Of a DNA stretch of 64,000 bases, positions 1-11,800 are shown in pieces. A program made the position numbers and the translations under genes. The stretch is from the NCBI GenBank assembly GCA_030710605.1, contig CP092879.1, positions 20,165,582 to 20,229,581 on the forward strand, written 5' to 3'. The notes below the pieces were generated by a model. That model was not told the DNA's origin. It saw only the letters and a list, made by a program, of their open reading frames with translations, and did no database searches. Each line of letters begins with the position of its first letter. Within the stretch, counting starts at the first letter, position 1. This DNA comes from Cordylochernes scorpioides (taxonomy: Eukaryota > Arthropoda > Arachnida > Pseudoscorpiones > Chernetidae).

Positions 1-1162
1 TATTATTTTTGGTCACTAAGCATTATTATTTTTAAACTAGTAGGCATGCACCTTCACACAAATGTGTCAAATCTTACATATAAATAGATGTATATATGTG
101 TTTATAACCCTTGTGTTCCAGGCACCCTAAGACTCCGGATATACCTATCACAATACTATCCGTGTCACAGAGTGGAATTAAAAAGGCCAGTCTTGCATTA
201 AACTGGCGAATAAATAGAATGCATGGCGCCCTTTTTTTTGACATTTATTTATTTTTTAGACAGTGCTATTGTTTCCTCTAATCCAGAGCACTCCCCGACC
301 TCCGCCTTTGACCCCGGAGATAGTCCTGCTCCCTCACAAGCCCAAATCCCGTGGTCTTGGCGGGGAAGGATTGTAGAGGCCACTTCTGGGGCCTCCACAA
401 AGTCACCCACAGAATCAATGAAAAGCTGGGGGACAGTGAAGTGGACATCGAGAATTCTTCTCTGTAAAAAAACAGCCCATCTCTTCACCTCCTTTTTTAT
501 TTCTAGTTTTTTTTTTTAAATAACTTATAGTACCATAATAAAATTTCCTTTTATTTTAAATAAGCAGCTATTTTGGGTTTTCCTTTATTAATATTTTAAA
601 ATTAATATTTTGAATGATAATTTTTATTTTATATTTTAAATTTTCTTTTTTATCACAGAAGGTGACCAGATAAAGATTTATTATTTTTTTTTCGGTCACC
701 CTGGGAGAGAAAAAAGTCAGTCACGAGGAAGTTTTAGTGGGGGGGCGGTGCTGGTTAGAAAAAGAGAAGAGAGTATAGAAAATCTCGTTAAAAATGTAGT
801 TCTAAAAGATTTTGGAGAGGGGTTTCCAGCCTTCCAACTGAAGCACTAAAGTTAGGTATTTTCTTTTAATAATGATTTTTTTAAACGGGTATATATATAT
901 GTAAACTTTCCCACTCAATCCTCATTGCCCGTTTCATTTATCTTATTCTTATCTTTGTATGACTGATCTAATAAATAAATAAATATATTGTTACCTTAAT
1001 CAAAAATTTTCATTTTGTCTTCCATTCTTTTTTTTTTAACCCCAGTGCGTGCAGGATACACGCAAACTACATATCTTTTTATAGCAGGATGTGTTATTTT
1101 TGTGAACTCCCTGAGAAAGAAAGAGCCTCATGGATTTCGGGACGATAATAGCATCAGAAATC
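1..1162. repeat. Host-like segment F, copy 1 (left flank of Naiad insertion)
   Basis: Nearly the same sequence recurs at 19482-20642, and its right part (about 375-1162) recurs at 5447-6250. It holds a candidate terminal exon on the minus strand, then an AT-rich stretch with a short inverted repeat (GGTGACC near 661, GGTCACC near 694). The segment ends exactly where the Naiad element begins, at about 1163. The copies differ at a few percent of positions or less by eye, for example G versus A near 855. It may be host DNA that was segmentally duplicated, or a larger mobile element I do not recognise. Confidence 0.75.
249..461 (-). CDS. Candidate last exon of an unidentified host gene
   Basis: On the minus strand a pyrimidine-rich tract ending in ACAG (AG at 463-462) precedes an open stretch that ends in TAA at 249. 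The peptide is protein-like and acidic, for example ILDVHFTVPQLFIDSVGDF and a C-terminus GLEETIALSKK. A phase-0 acceptor here fits the phase-0 donor of the candidate exon at 6185-6323, so the two could form the 3' end of one gene. The exon recurs almost unchanged at 19727-19945, and a part of it recurs at 5447-5540. I do not recognise the family. The plus-strand reading also has a splice-like TTTAG at about 259, so orientation is likely but not proven. Confidence 0.35.
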   Translation of the reverse strand, partial: RRILDVHFTVPQLFIDSVGDFVEAPEVASTILPRQDHGIWACEGAGLSPGSKAEVGECSGLEETIALSKK

Positions 1163-2040
1163 CCGCTCATCAGTTCTAGCAAAAGTGTATTTATGATTAT
1201 TATCAATTTCCTTTTTTAGTATATCGTGGTATAGATTTTTACAAATTATAGATAAGTTATTGGAACATTTATCTATAGGAGTGATAATAAAGTCCTTCTG
1301 TAAATTAATTATATTTTCTTTAAAAGAAGGAATATCTGAATTAGGTTTTGTGTATTTAAGTGTATTATTATAATAATTTATAATTTCCTTTTTAATATTA
1401 TGTTTCCATTCCAGAAAAGTAAATTCTGGAATACTGTATTTTATACTAGTTTTATTTATGAAAATATCTATATCTTTCAATATAGATTTAATTGTATTAT
1501 TATAATTGTGTTTAATTTGAGGTATATATTTATACCCTTTATTTAAAATATCCTGATATTCTGGATTTAAAAAAGAAAAATTGCTAGTTAATATATGACC
1601 TGAGAACTTATATTTATCAATATAGTTGTTGCAATTACATTTAATTTTTTTAAAATTTGCCAAATTATTAATAAATTGGTTATAATTGCAAACTAAACTA
1701 CCTATATTTTTGTTGTATCTCCAGATTGTTTTGAAATTAAAATTTTTTATAGGGAAAAGATTATTGATGTTTTGGTTATTAAAAATATCATTAAATTTAA
1801 TATGATTAAATAAATTGTTATTAAATTTAATGATAATATTAATGTTATTAGTAGATTGTTTAATTTTTCTGTATTTAAAGATGTCGTGTGTGATATCTAT
1901 TAATTTGTTAGTCAGATTATGAATTTTAATATATTCTATAAGTTTGATAAATTTATTATTATTTAGTTTAAATAATGTTTTAATAAATTTATCGACGAAG
2001 TTGTTAGTATACATTTGTTTTGGGTTCAGTAGTTCTTCAA
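1163..2040 (-). pseudogene. Naiad ORF fragment: N-terminal part of RT protein
   Basis: This open frame covers the region between the GIY-YIG module and the RT fingers of the element. It starts around MYTNNFVDKF and is very rich in Asn, Lys and Ile, as expected of AT-rich codons. It contains the segment ITPIDKCSNNLSIICKNLYH, which corresponds to the start of the PLE RT core. The frame ends at 1154 by running into segment F, so the last residues (DERDF) are not element sequence. The same truncation point occurs at 20643. In intact units the protein continues into the PLE signature KFYIIPKLHKKP. Confidence 0.8.
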
Positions 2041-2560
2041 ATTCAATGTAACCTAATTTATTGGTAGTTTTACCTCTAGTTTTATTAGGTTTAGTTTTAA
2101 ATTCATTTTTTTTCTGTATTTGCAGCTGATTTCATAAGTTGAAATTTCTTCTGTTTGTGGTTTATATGTGTAGTTTAATTCATCATTAATTCCATAAGGG
2201 AATAATGTGTTGTGTTTATAAATGTAGTTGTTTTCTAATAATAGTCGTTGTTTTTTGTTTTGACATAGGTCTAGTATTTCTATCTTAAAGTTGTTAAAAG
2301 TATGTAATTGATTGTGTTCTTTCATATATATATTACCAATTGATTTTTTAGCGTGGTTTCTATGTAGGTTTATTCGTATATTTAATGGATTACACGTTTG
2401 TCCTATATATGATAGTTGACAAATTTGGCATGTTAATTTATAAATAGTATTTACTAATTTACAACTAGTCGTTTGAAATGTGTCATGGTTCTTAAGAGAG
2501 GGACAAGTTTGACAATTCTTTCTTAGGCAATTCTTAGCGAGTTTAAATTAACATAAAAGA
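2041..2560 (-). pseudogene. Naiad N-terminal GIY-YIG endonuclease domain
   Basis: On the minus strand the region reads a Cys-rich stretch (CLRKNCQTC), then IYKLTCQICQLSYIGQTC, which is the TIYKL / SYIGQT form of the GIY-YIG motif. Next come the Arg helix (NIRINLHRNHAKK) and a C-terminal part (KQRLLLENNYIYKHN). In PLEs this nuclease makes the target nick for reverse transcription. Here it lies upstream of the RT, the reverse of canonical PLEs. No in-frame ATG precedes the nuclease core; the frame is open back to a TAA just upstream. The frame ends at KLPIN and the RT frame opens in another phase after an A-run. Confidence 0.8.
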
Positions 2561-4383
2561 GGTGCTAACCCTAGTATGTTTGTAGTTTTTTTAGTTTTTT
2601 AGTTTTTTATTCTTATGAAAAAAAATTTTTTTTAAAAATATATTTTTCTTAATTGTTTTTGTGGTGATTAAATTTGTAATAAAATGAATAATTAATCTAT
2701 AAAAATATAGATATTACTGTTTGTTATCTGTTATATTTTTAAGAATAACTAATAAAAAACATCTTTAAACTAACTAAACACTGAAAAAAACAAAAGTTCT
2801 GAAGTTATTTTTTCTAAAATTACTTTTATAATTTACTTTTTCAAATTCAAACAATAAAAGATAATTAAAATCTGTATGGAGTTTTATTTATATTAGAATA
2901 TCTAATATATAATTAAATTTGTATATTATATTATATATAAAAATATATCATAGAGCAAGCTCATATGAATTAATATAGTGTAAAAACTATATAACAAAAA
3001 TATAACAGTGATTCCACATTTAAAACTCAAGGAGCAAACTGATAAGAAAGATAAATCATATCAAGTGGATTTGGTTAGATTAGCAAGCTAAATCTAAATT
3101 AATTATAACAATAAATAGTTGTATAGTTTTATAGTTAAGTTTTCTATTAAAATTATCTTCATTATTTTGATTATTTAAATTCAAATTATAAAATTTGTAA
3201 ATTGTTATTTTTAGTATAGATAGAGAGAAAAAAAATCCTTTACTTCTAAAACATCATCTAGTTAATTATATATTTATAATTGATAACAATAAAATTTAAC
3301 AACGTAACGTCTTTTGCATCGGCTTTTACACGTCATTTAGACATACTCTATCCTATATATAGAATAATAGAAGTGAGAATATATATAATATTATAAATTT
3401 TAGTAGTTAGAGAAAAGAGAGAAAGACAGAACCATGCACTTTTAATCAAACTAATAATAAGAAAACAAAAAGTTTTGTAAAGAAGGTAGATAAGATTGTT
3501 AGTATATATATATATATTTTTATAATTTTATATTTTATCCTTTTTTTTTTTAAATGATTTTTTAATTTTTTTTTTATTTTAAAATATGAGTATAAATAGT
3601 TGTATTTAGTGATATATCTATACTATGAATTAACTTTTGTTATAAGTTTGGTTATTATGTTTTGAAACCCTAATGGTAGACCAGACATATACAAAAATAT
3701 TTTAATTGGAGTAATTATTGGAAAAAGAGATCTGCTGAACCGGGACTTCTCAAATAGAAGTTCAGCGACATTTCATCCCTTCTCTATTATGTCATAGATC
3801 TCTTTTCAACCGGATTTTATGTGTTAATATAAAGTTACTTCAGTGAAACATTTATATGAATAGATATAACAAATATAAGTGTTAACAAATTCCAACTGTG
3901 AACCTACCTCGTCCACGACGCCTCCAACTGTAAACATCTATTTCTGGATGACACATGTTGTGGGGGGGGGGACAAATTTAGACCGTTTATTTTGAAGTTT
4001 TAGAGCAACAAGACATCCAAAGAAGAAAGAAAAGATAGTTAAGGGAAGAAATCCAAACTTTATAATCTTTACAGCCAGTTATATTAATATAACTGATTCA
4101 ACACTTATTCATCTTTCAATATTCCTTTAAAAAGGCAAATTATTAGAGTTTAATAAAGCTATTAATTGTGAGAATTCACTTTTATTTAATTTCCATTTTC
4201 CTCCCCAGAACTTGGAGATTAAACAAAATGAACTCTATACAATATTACTTTAAAAATCTTGTGAAAAAATCTTCAAATCAGCTATTTAATTTAAGTTTAA
4301 CTAATTGATAAAGATTATAAATTTGTATTAGTTATTATTGAGAGAAATTATAGAAAGTTGATTTAGAAAATGGATACTTCCAT
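2561..4383 (-). other. Naiad 3' and 5' non-coding regions (locus 1)
   Basis: This AT-rich stretch contains the element's 3' untranslated part (4383 down to about 3130) followed directly by the start of the next unit. It contains a run of G (3960-3971), the structured ~87-nt motif at 3721-3808 and a (TA)n tract near 3500-3520. The same order is found in the plus-strand units. I see no other gene in it. Confidence 0.7.
3721..3808 (-). ncRNA. Conserved three-way-junction motif of Naiad (copy 1)
   Basis: In element orientation an outer stem (GAGATCT with AGATCTC, extended by an A/T-rich run) encloses two hairpins. The first has stem GACAT/ATGTC with a ~17-nt loop. The second has stem GCTGAAC/GTTCAGC with an inner TTCT..AGAA helix. 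The same fold is found in all five places where this part of the element survives in the window, and it changes in a compensatory way in subfamily B. The hammerhead core (CUGANGA plus GAAA at the right places) is absent. Its function is unknown; it could be an RNA processing, priming or packaging structure. Confidence 0.6.
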
Positions 4384-5446
4384 TTATTTTTTTAAGTATT
4401 TTATAATTGATATACTGTTGAAATATTTTACTTGTCTGATACTAAATTTGTTTTTAATAAATTCCATGTTTAAATTTTTAACATCTTCTATGAAATTTTC
4501 TAATATATTATTTATTCTATAAAATCTTAGAAACTGACCAAAATATATACCTTTACAGCAATTTGATGATATATTAGAATTCATATTACAGTATTTTATA
4601 ATATTGAAATTATAATTACTTTTTTTATTATAAATTTTAATAGCATTATTTGTAAGGTCTATATTTAGGTCTAAAAAGTTAACTTTTTTGTTTCTATAAA
4701 TTTTTTCATTGTTCTTAAGTTTCAAGTATTTAGGATATATTTTAGGTATTAAGTTTTTGAACTGTGGATTATTAAATATTATAATGTCATCTACATAACG
4801 GAACATTTGCCAATTAACATTATTTTGTAGAAAGTATTCTCTTTCGTACCCGAATAATATTAGATTTGCTAATAAAGGACTAGAAGAAGTTCCCATGGGA
4901 ACGCCTTCTGATTGAATATATATTTTATTTTTAAATTCTATATAGTTAAAATTTAAAAATGTTTCCAGTAGAGTTTTTGCTGTTTTAAGATCTAATTTAA
5001 TTGTTTTTATATCTGTTATGAATAATTTTAATGTGGAAAGTTTTATCATTAATGATTTCGTTAAATAAATTGGTTATTTTATTATTTAGATCTCTTAAAT
5101 TTATTTTAGGATATAGGTCCTCAAAGTCAAATGTGTGTACTGTTTCAATGTTTGTCCAATTGTTCATTAAATAGTTAATGATTTTTTTTATTTGAGTCGA
5201 TAAATTTATAATTATATTTATTAGTTAATTTATTTATAATAAATTGTAGTGTTGAAGCTAATTGTATATCAATGTTTTTTTATAACTGAATTTATACCAG
5301 ATGTGATTGTTCTGAAAGAAATAGGTTTTTTGTGTAGTTTAGGAATTATATAGAACTTTGGTATGTTCGGATTTTTGTAGTGATTATAAATTTTTAGTGA
5401 ATTTTCAACGTTTTTGATGTCTTTTTTGATTTTTGTGGCTGTAGTT
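4384..5446 (-). pseudogene. Naiad reverse transcriptase, C-terminal half (locus 1)
   Basis: The minus-strand reading gives the RT palm: HTFDFEDLY (motif A), SEGVPMGTSSSPLLANL (motif B) and FRYVDDIIIF (motif C, the YVDD catalytic box). These are followed by a thumb-like tail ending near YFNSISIIKYLKK. The upstream part to 5446 includes KFYIIPKLHKKPISFRTI, the PLE fingers signature. A one-base change near 5010 breaks the frame between motif A and motif B. The piece starts abruptly at 5446 against segment F, so the catalytic RT is separated from its own N-terminal half. Confidence 0.85.
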
Positions 5447-6250
5447 CTGTAGAGGCCACTTCTGGGGCCTCCACAAAGTCACCCACAGAATCAATGAAAA
5501 GCTGGTGGACAGTGAAGTGGACGTCGAGAATTCTTCTCTGTAAAAAACCAGCCCATCTCTTCACCTCCTTTTTTATTTCTAGTTTTTTTTAAAATAACTT
5601 ATAGTACCATAATAAAATTTCCTTTTAATTTAAATAAGCAGCTATTTTGGGTTTTCCTTTCTTAATATTTTAAAATAAATATTTTGAATGATAATTTTAT
5701 TTTTTATTTTAAATTTTCTTTTTTATCACAGAGGGTGACCAGATAAAGATTTATTTTTATTTTTTTTTTCGGTCACCCTGGAAGAGAAAAAGGTCAGTCA
5801 CGAGGAAGGTTTAGTGGGGGGGCGGTGCTGGTTAGAAAAAGAGAAGAGAGTATAGAAAATCTCGTTAAAAATGTAGTTCTAAAAGATTTTGGAGAGGGGT
5901 TTCCAGCCTTCCAACTGAAGCACTAAAGTTAAGTATTTTCTTTTAATAATGATTTTTTTAAACAGGTATATATATATGTAAACTTTCCCACTCAATCCTC
6001 ATTGCCCGTTTCATTTATCTTATTCTTATCTTTGTATGACTGATCTAATAAATAAATAAATATATTGTTACCTTAATCAAAAATTTTCATTTTGTCTGTC
6101 ATTCTTTTTTTTTTAACCCCAGTGCGTGCAGGATACACGCAAACTATATATCTTTTTATAGCAGGATGTGTTATTTTTGTGAACTCCCTGAGAAAGAAAG
6201 AGCCTCATGGATTTCGGGACGATAATAGCATCAGAAATCCCGATCATCAA
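5447..6250. repeat. Segment F2, right-hand direct repeat flanking the Naiad unit
   Basis: This block repeats 375-1162 from GTAGAGGCCACTTCTGGGG to ATCAGAAATCCCG with only a few differences. It begins inside the candidate last exon, so that exon is cut here. To the right the sequence continues uninterrupted into non-repeated DNA carrying the candidate upstream exon, which identifies this side as the original continuation of segment F. Confidence 0.8.
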
Positions 6251-6323
6251 TGACGCCTTCAACGTGGTGCCGATCAGTTCCATTATGGCCACGAAAGGTT
6301 CACGGTAAAATAGCGCCCTGCTG
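6185..6323 (-). CDS. Candidate internal exon of an unidentified host gene
   Basis: The minus strand shows an AG acceptor (6325-6324) after TACATGTTTCA, then an open stretch containing EPFVAIMELIGTTLKASLM and SDAIIVPKSMRLFLSQG. A weak GT donor (GTTCAC, 6184-6183) follows in phase 0, matching the acceptor before 461. The peptide has hydrophobic and amphipathic stretches. I do not recognise the family. Further upstream (6450-6380) a short open peptide beginning MAGSVLHVVGRLVDF could be a first exon, but its splice phase does not fit. Confidence 0.3.
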
Positions 6324-6540
6324 CTTGAAACATGTAACATGTAAAATCCTGTCTAAAGCATAAAACTAATAGATAAATGTGTGCAAGTTGAAGGCTACGG
6401 AAAATCCAGTAAAGAATGGGAAAGTCCACGAGGCGGCCAACCACGTGGAGAACGGATCCCGCCATTTTCTTTTTTAAGGTAAGATTTGATACATTTGCAG
6501 TGGTGCCTTTTTTTTTAATATTAGATAAACGAGCCATATT

Positions 6541-6770
6541 TTTTTTAATTAAGCCAAATAATATGCTAGAAGGCCGCAGTTGTCCACTTACATTTTAGTT
6601 TTAAAATTTACAGTAATGCCAAATTTATATTTAAAACTATTTGTACTATGTGTAAAAATATTTTCGCATAAAAATAGAACGTCGTTTTTGGCCTATTGTG
6701 TAACATCATATTATATTTTTTTTAATTAATACAATTGAACATTGGAAATCATTGGGATTAGGCGTTCGAC
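6541..6770. other. Unannotated AT-rich stretch
   Basis: Nothing recognisable: no long frame, no repeat shared with the rest of the window. Confidence 0.5.
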
Positions 6771-6789
6771 GTCAAATTTTACATATAGC

Positions 6790-7105
6790 AATTATAAGTA
6801 GTGGCTTAAAAATATGTACAGTCAGCACTTTCGCCTCTAAATGTACATCCTGCAGAATCTATTAAACTTGATGTATTGGTCTTTATTGCAAGCAGCTTAT
6901 TTGTATCGGTCAGGTAAAGTTGGTTTTCTTCCCTTAGATCAGAAATTAATGGACATTCTATCAGAAGGTGTTCAGGGGTTTGTTGTTATTTCCACAAGTG
7001 CATGCAGGTGAACCAATTTTGCCAATTCTAAACAAATATGTGTCGAAGTCACCATGTGTCCAGTATAAAAATTTTGAACGTTATAGAGGTTGGGTTGTAA
7101 CTTAA
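6790..7105 (-). pseudogene. LINE ORF2 C-terminal fragment (decayed)
   Basis: The minus strand gives the conserved end of RNase H-bearing LINE polyproteins: a GHGDFDTYLFRIGKIGSP-like segment, a CTCG cysteine pair, then ECPLISDLREENQLYL, ending at TAA near 6820. A small frameshift sits around 6975-6990. The pattern (GHG-F-Y-F / CxCG / H-L-x-CP) is the same as in the intact LINE at 8861-12520 but the sequence is diverged, so this is a different, older family. The rest of the element is missing. Confidence 0.6.
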
Positions 7106-8261
7106 AACACTGCATCATTTTGCAATCTATCTTTTAAATCATATATTGTCAACACCAGTAATATTTTTAGCAAGGTACACCAGTTTAGAGTATTTGAAAT
7201 CTCAATTTTTTTAATTTTGTGTTTATTAGTTAACAATCTTAAAAATTCCGTTATACTAGCTGGTAGATAGAAAATTACAAGGAAAATTTTTTTGCGGGAA
7301 AATGCAAAGAATCTGAGAAACCATGGGAAAGCAAATAAAGATATCAATCAGATAAATTTATTTAGGCTCCATACAACGAAGACCAGGGATGATATAGACA
7401 GTAATGTCCTTGCATCCCGCACAAATCAGTAGTTAGAAGTTTAAATAAATAGTAAAAGAGAAAACATAATAAAGCAGCAAGCTAAGAGGGGTATTGCTAA
7501 GTAAAGTTTTATATACATAAGGCAAAGAGGTATCTAGAATCGAAGATAGGTAGTAAAGTGAAGAAATACTGAACCAGCAAGTTAAGAGGGGTGTTGCTGA
7601 AAGAAGTGAAATATATAAAGACAGCATGGAACAAAAAATAATAATAATAAAAGGGAGGTAGAAATCTATGGAGGGCTGTTAATTAATGGCTGCCTAACTA
7701 TTGTGGTATATACAGAGTACAAATAACAAAGACATATAAGAGAGAGCAGCTATATAGGTATAGAGGATTTGTACATATAAGGAGGATCTTATTCTAGGAC
7801 GTATCAGGTAAACTAAACTAAACATGAAAGGTCTAGACAACTCCATGATAATGGGAGAGAATTTAATGTGGTTATATGCAGTATATGTGGTAGCATAGTG
7901 GAAAACCATATTCCCAACAGATGTATTCTTATTGAAAGTATGTATTTTAAATAGTATATGTAGAACCTAAAGCTGGAGAATGCTAGGTGATCATGCAGCC
8001 TCAGTGTGTAAACCCTTGTGTTTTGGTCATGTTTTTATGGTTTCCTGACGCTAATGCGTGAACTATCTATTATTAAAGGCCTATTATTTAAATTCTCATA
8101 TACTGTGTCTTAAAGTATATGTATATGTTGAGTATGGTCGATACAAAGACGCAAAATATGTAATATGCAAATCATGGGGTAGGCGGTTTCGATTCTTATC
8201 GAGTCATCAGAAACGGCCGCGTCATCATAACAAGTGACTTGTTATTTAATAAGTGCGTTTG
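7106..8261. other. Unannotated AT-rich stretch
   Basis: Short frames only. A ~25-bp motif resembling CAGCAAGCTAAGAGGGG occurs twice (near 7475 and 7577). Otherwise I see nothing. Confidence 0.5.
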
Positions 8262-8860
8262 AACTTTTTTTTTTTTTTTTTAATGTCGAAATACTAAAAC
8301 GTTTTAAAGATGTGTTATTTATATGTTTATAAAACGGTACACACGAACTATAGGGAATTTGAAAAAGAGGATTCAACTGTACCATAGTTATAAAACCGGA
8401 AAGAACGTGTCCTATTAATCCCGAATCTGATTGAGTACATGGGAATTTATTAAATTGTACGTGAATACTCCTGATATATACTAGTTTATCTATACTTTGT
8501 CCATTTTTGAGTAAATTATGTGTATAGTTTTATTACCTGAACCAAGACTAGAGAGAAAATGGAGAGCATACTTGTTTGCAGACCTGTCCAAAGTGAATAT
8601 ATTGACCACACATGTTTTAGTGCCGATCCAAAATAATGTACCCCTTAAAAGTGGAATCAGGGTGGAAAACATGTGATATATAGAGAGGAGAAACTACTTA
8701 TAAACTCAATTTTGGAAGAATCCTTAATTTTTGGGGTATGCATGTGGCGAGACAGGTCAACAGCTGGTATATTTGAAGGGGTTTAAATATTTTGCGGGAT
8801 AGAGTAGGTTAATGATGATAAAGACGCAGATGGACCATCCTTATATTACGATGAAAGTGT

Positions 8861-11800
8861 TCAATGATGAGTAGGGGGGTATAGATCCTTTGAGAATGCT
8901 ACGGCGATTTCTGAGAAGGTTGTCAGAGCCTTCCTATGATCTGATAGTAGATGTGGTTTGTTTGGATTAGGCTTCTTAAGGCACCTTGGTCTGCTCGAGT
9001 CCAGAAGAGGACACGCCAAAAGGAAATGGTCAGAGTCAGGGTTCGCGTATCCGCACCTGCAGGGGGATGGGGTTTTTATTTTAAAGCGTTGAAAGTAGTT
9101 AGAGAAGGGGCCATGGCCTGTTAGGATGGAGTTAAGGGCGCTGGAAGAGTAGATCCTGTCCGCCTTGACAAATTTGATCCAATTGTACAGGGATCTACCC
9201 TTGAGGGAGGCATCCCAAGATGTTTGCCAATCTGAGATCGCTTTTTTGCGGGCGGAGTATTTAAACCATGATTTAGGGGTGGGGATAGGGACGTATGGGG
9301 CGGGATATTTAAATGCAAGTCTAGCCAGGGAATCCGCCATTTCATTGCCCTCTAATCCCACATGTGACTTGACCCAGTGGAAAGACACTGTTTTGCCCGA
9401 GTTAATAATATTATTAACAAGAATCTTATTTCTCATTACCGACCAGCTTTTAGTGTATGGACTAGCCAGTGATTCAAGGGAAGATAGGCTATCTGACGCT
9501 AACGTGATTGATTGGTGCGGTTGTTCTAAAAACCATTCAAGAGCCTTGTATATTGCCAAGCATTCTGCTTGAAAAACCGAATTTTCTTCTCTGAGAATGT
9601 ACGATTTTTTCAGCAGAGGGATATTTCTGGAATATAGGCACCAACCAGCCCCCACCCCATCATCAGACTTTGAGCCGTCAGTGTAGATGGTAAGATATGA
9701 TGAGTCTGGAATGGATTTATCATAGGTAATGAGGTGGACCTCTGCTGGATGGCAGTACCATTGTAGAGGGGGTGAGTCAACCTGTTCTGGAGTGGGATCT
9801 GTATCCATATCAGAGCCTGGGCGTATTAATTCCGCCCTCTTGGATTCGAGCGTTAGGATATTGTTAATAGGTACCAGGCCTGATAGGACCAGTGCGGCGT
9901 CAGTACTAAGAGTGTTGTAGCCCCTGCATATAGCCAGAGCGAATGGTCTCTGCGCTGAGCTAAGGATCTTGTGCGTCAAGCTGTTGTTTTCCTGTCTCCA
10001 CCAAACCGAGGCGGCATAGCAGATGATTCTTTCGAAGCCTGCTTTATAGAGTCTTTTTGTGACCAAAGGCGCCAGGCCGCGGTTCTCCCTCGTCAGTCTT
10101 CTCAATTCCATTCCCTTGGATAGAACTTTATCCCTTATGGATTTTGCGTGATCGACCCATGTTAGGTGTCTATTAAATGTTACCCCGAGGAATTTCAGGG
10201 TATTTTTAAAGAGAATATGGTTGCCGTCCATTCTTATAGCTGGGTTTCTGACGCCTCCTTTTCCCGCACCTTTGTTTCGGCCTGCAGGAGCGACATATAA
10301 GGCAGCGCTTTTTTTCGGGGCGATATTTAGTTTTCTCGAGGTTATCCAGGTATGGAGGGTCTCCAGAGCTCTGTTGGTAATATTTTCGACCTTAACGCGG
10401 CTTGTGCTTGTGCAAATGAGAAGCAGGTCATCCGCATATGCTATTGTATGGACGTTTTCATCTTTAAGGATACTAAAGATCGGGTCCATATATAGGATCC
10501 AGAACAGAGGGCCACTATTGCTGCCCTGTGGACAGCCTCTTGTGATTTGTAACGGGTCAATAAGACTCTGTGGGCTAGTGTCTGAGGATACCTTTCTGGA
10601 GCACAGGTAGCTGTGTATCATAGTCCTGAGATAAGGGGGGACTTCCTTTTCCTTTAGGGATTCTCTGATGATATCCCAAGAGGCGTTGTCAAACGCTCCT
10701 TCGATATCCATAGAGATGACTATCGAGTGGTTATTAACCAACCTAGATTTGTGTAGGATGTCCTTAACTTTCCTAAGGGCCTCTTCACACGATTTACCCC
10801 ACCTAAATCCAAACTGAGAGTCGTTTAGACGGTTCGTGACCTGTAGATGATATGTAATCCTGTTGACAATAATTTTGTCGAGGATTTTCCCAAATAAGTT
10901 CAGGAGGGTGATAGGTCTCAGGGAGGTTATGTCCCGAGGGTCTTTGTCTTTTTTCTGTAGAAATATAATGTGACCAATTTTCCAGGCTTGTGGGAAGTAA
11001 CCCAGGAACAGGCAGGCGTTATATAGGTTATTAAGTATCACGGGGTGTTCGTCATTAAGGAATAGTATGGGGTTTCTCATAATACCGTCAGGCCCAGGGG
11101 CCTTTTTGTGACCCATTGTCCTGATGGCACTGGATATTTCCACCATGGAGATGAGGGGATAGTAGTGTTGCTGGCCTGAGTCTTGTAACTCAAAGGGTGT
11201 TGTATCTGTGTCACTTGTTGTGTCCAGATACTTTTGGGAGATAAAGTATGCAAAAGTTTCGTCAGCTGTTTTGGTTAATTCCCCGTTGGTTTTTCTAAAG
11301 GAGTGAAAGGTTGTTGGCCTAAGCTTCTTCCCACTGATGATTTTGTATGGACCTGTAAACGGATTGGATGTTGTGATAGTTTCGAAATGTTTTTTGTAAA
11401 ATGAATTTTTGGCCCTCCTGATTGCTTTTTTATATATGGCCAGAGCTACCCTAAACCTTTGGACCCTGTTAAGTCTTAGTGTTGCGTCGTTATCTGTGGC
11501 TTTGTATAATCTTTTAAGAGCCATTGCCTTATTTTTTAATGTTTGGAGATTCTCATTCCACCAAGGGTTGTGTCTTTCTTTGTATCTTGGAGGGTTGAGA
11601 GTTTGTTTATTTATTTTTTTACAAGAGGAACCAATGATGTTTGTTAGTAAATCTATATATTCATCTAGGTTGCCAGTATTGCAATTCTGTGGGTTAATTA
11701 CGGGTAGGTTATTGATTTGTCTATTAAGTAGGTTCACGAAACGTTGCCTCTTAGCGTAATTAACGTTAAACCTGGGTCTATCCAGGGGGGGTGTTTCTTG

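Larger units (their letters stand above)
1163..5446 (-). mobile_element. Naiad-type PLE, one circularly permuted unit
   Basis: Read on the minus strand from 5446 down, the order is second half of the RT gene, 3' non-coding region, 5' non-coding region, GIY-YIG domain, first half of the RT gene. Both ends fall at the same internal point of the element (the GAACTACAGCC site of the full units; GTTCT is present at both edges). The total length, about 4.28 kb, equals the ~4.25-4.26-kb repeat period seen in the tandem array at 22503-31015. The flanks are direct repeats of about 790 bp of segment F. The unit carries frameshifts and is probably dead. Confidence 0.8.

Noticed and set aside
223..519. 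Plus-strand protein over the candidate last exon
   Set aside because: The minus reading has a better acceptor, stop and phase match; the plus reading is Ser/Pro-rich and extends into poly-T. Orientation remains a judgement.
3000..3075. Hammerhead core in the Naiad 5' region (CTGATAAGAAA on the minus-element side)
   Set aside because: There is no room for helix II between the two core boxes and no flanking helix pairing.
9165..11759. Plus-strand frames (up to 135 codons) opposite LINE ORF2
   Set aside because: Antisense shadows of the 1219-codon minus-strand frame.
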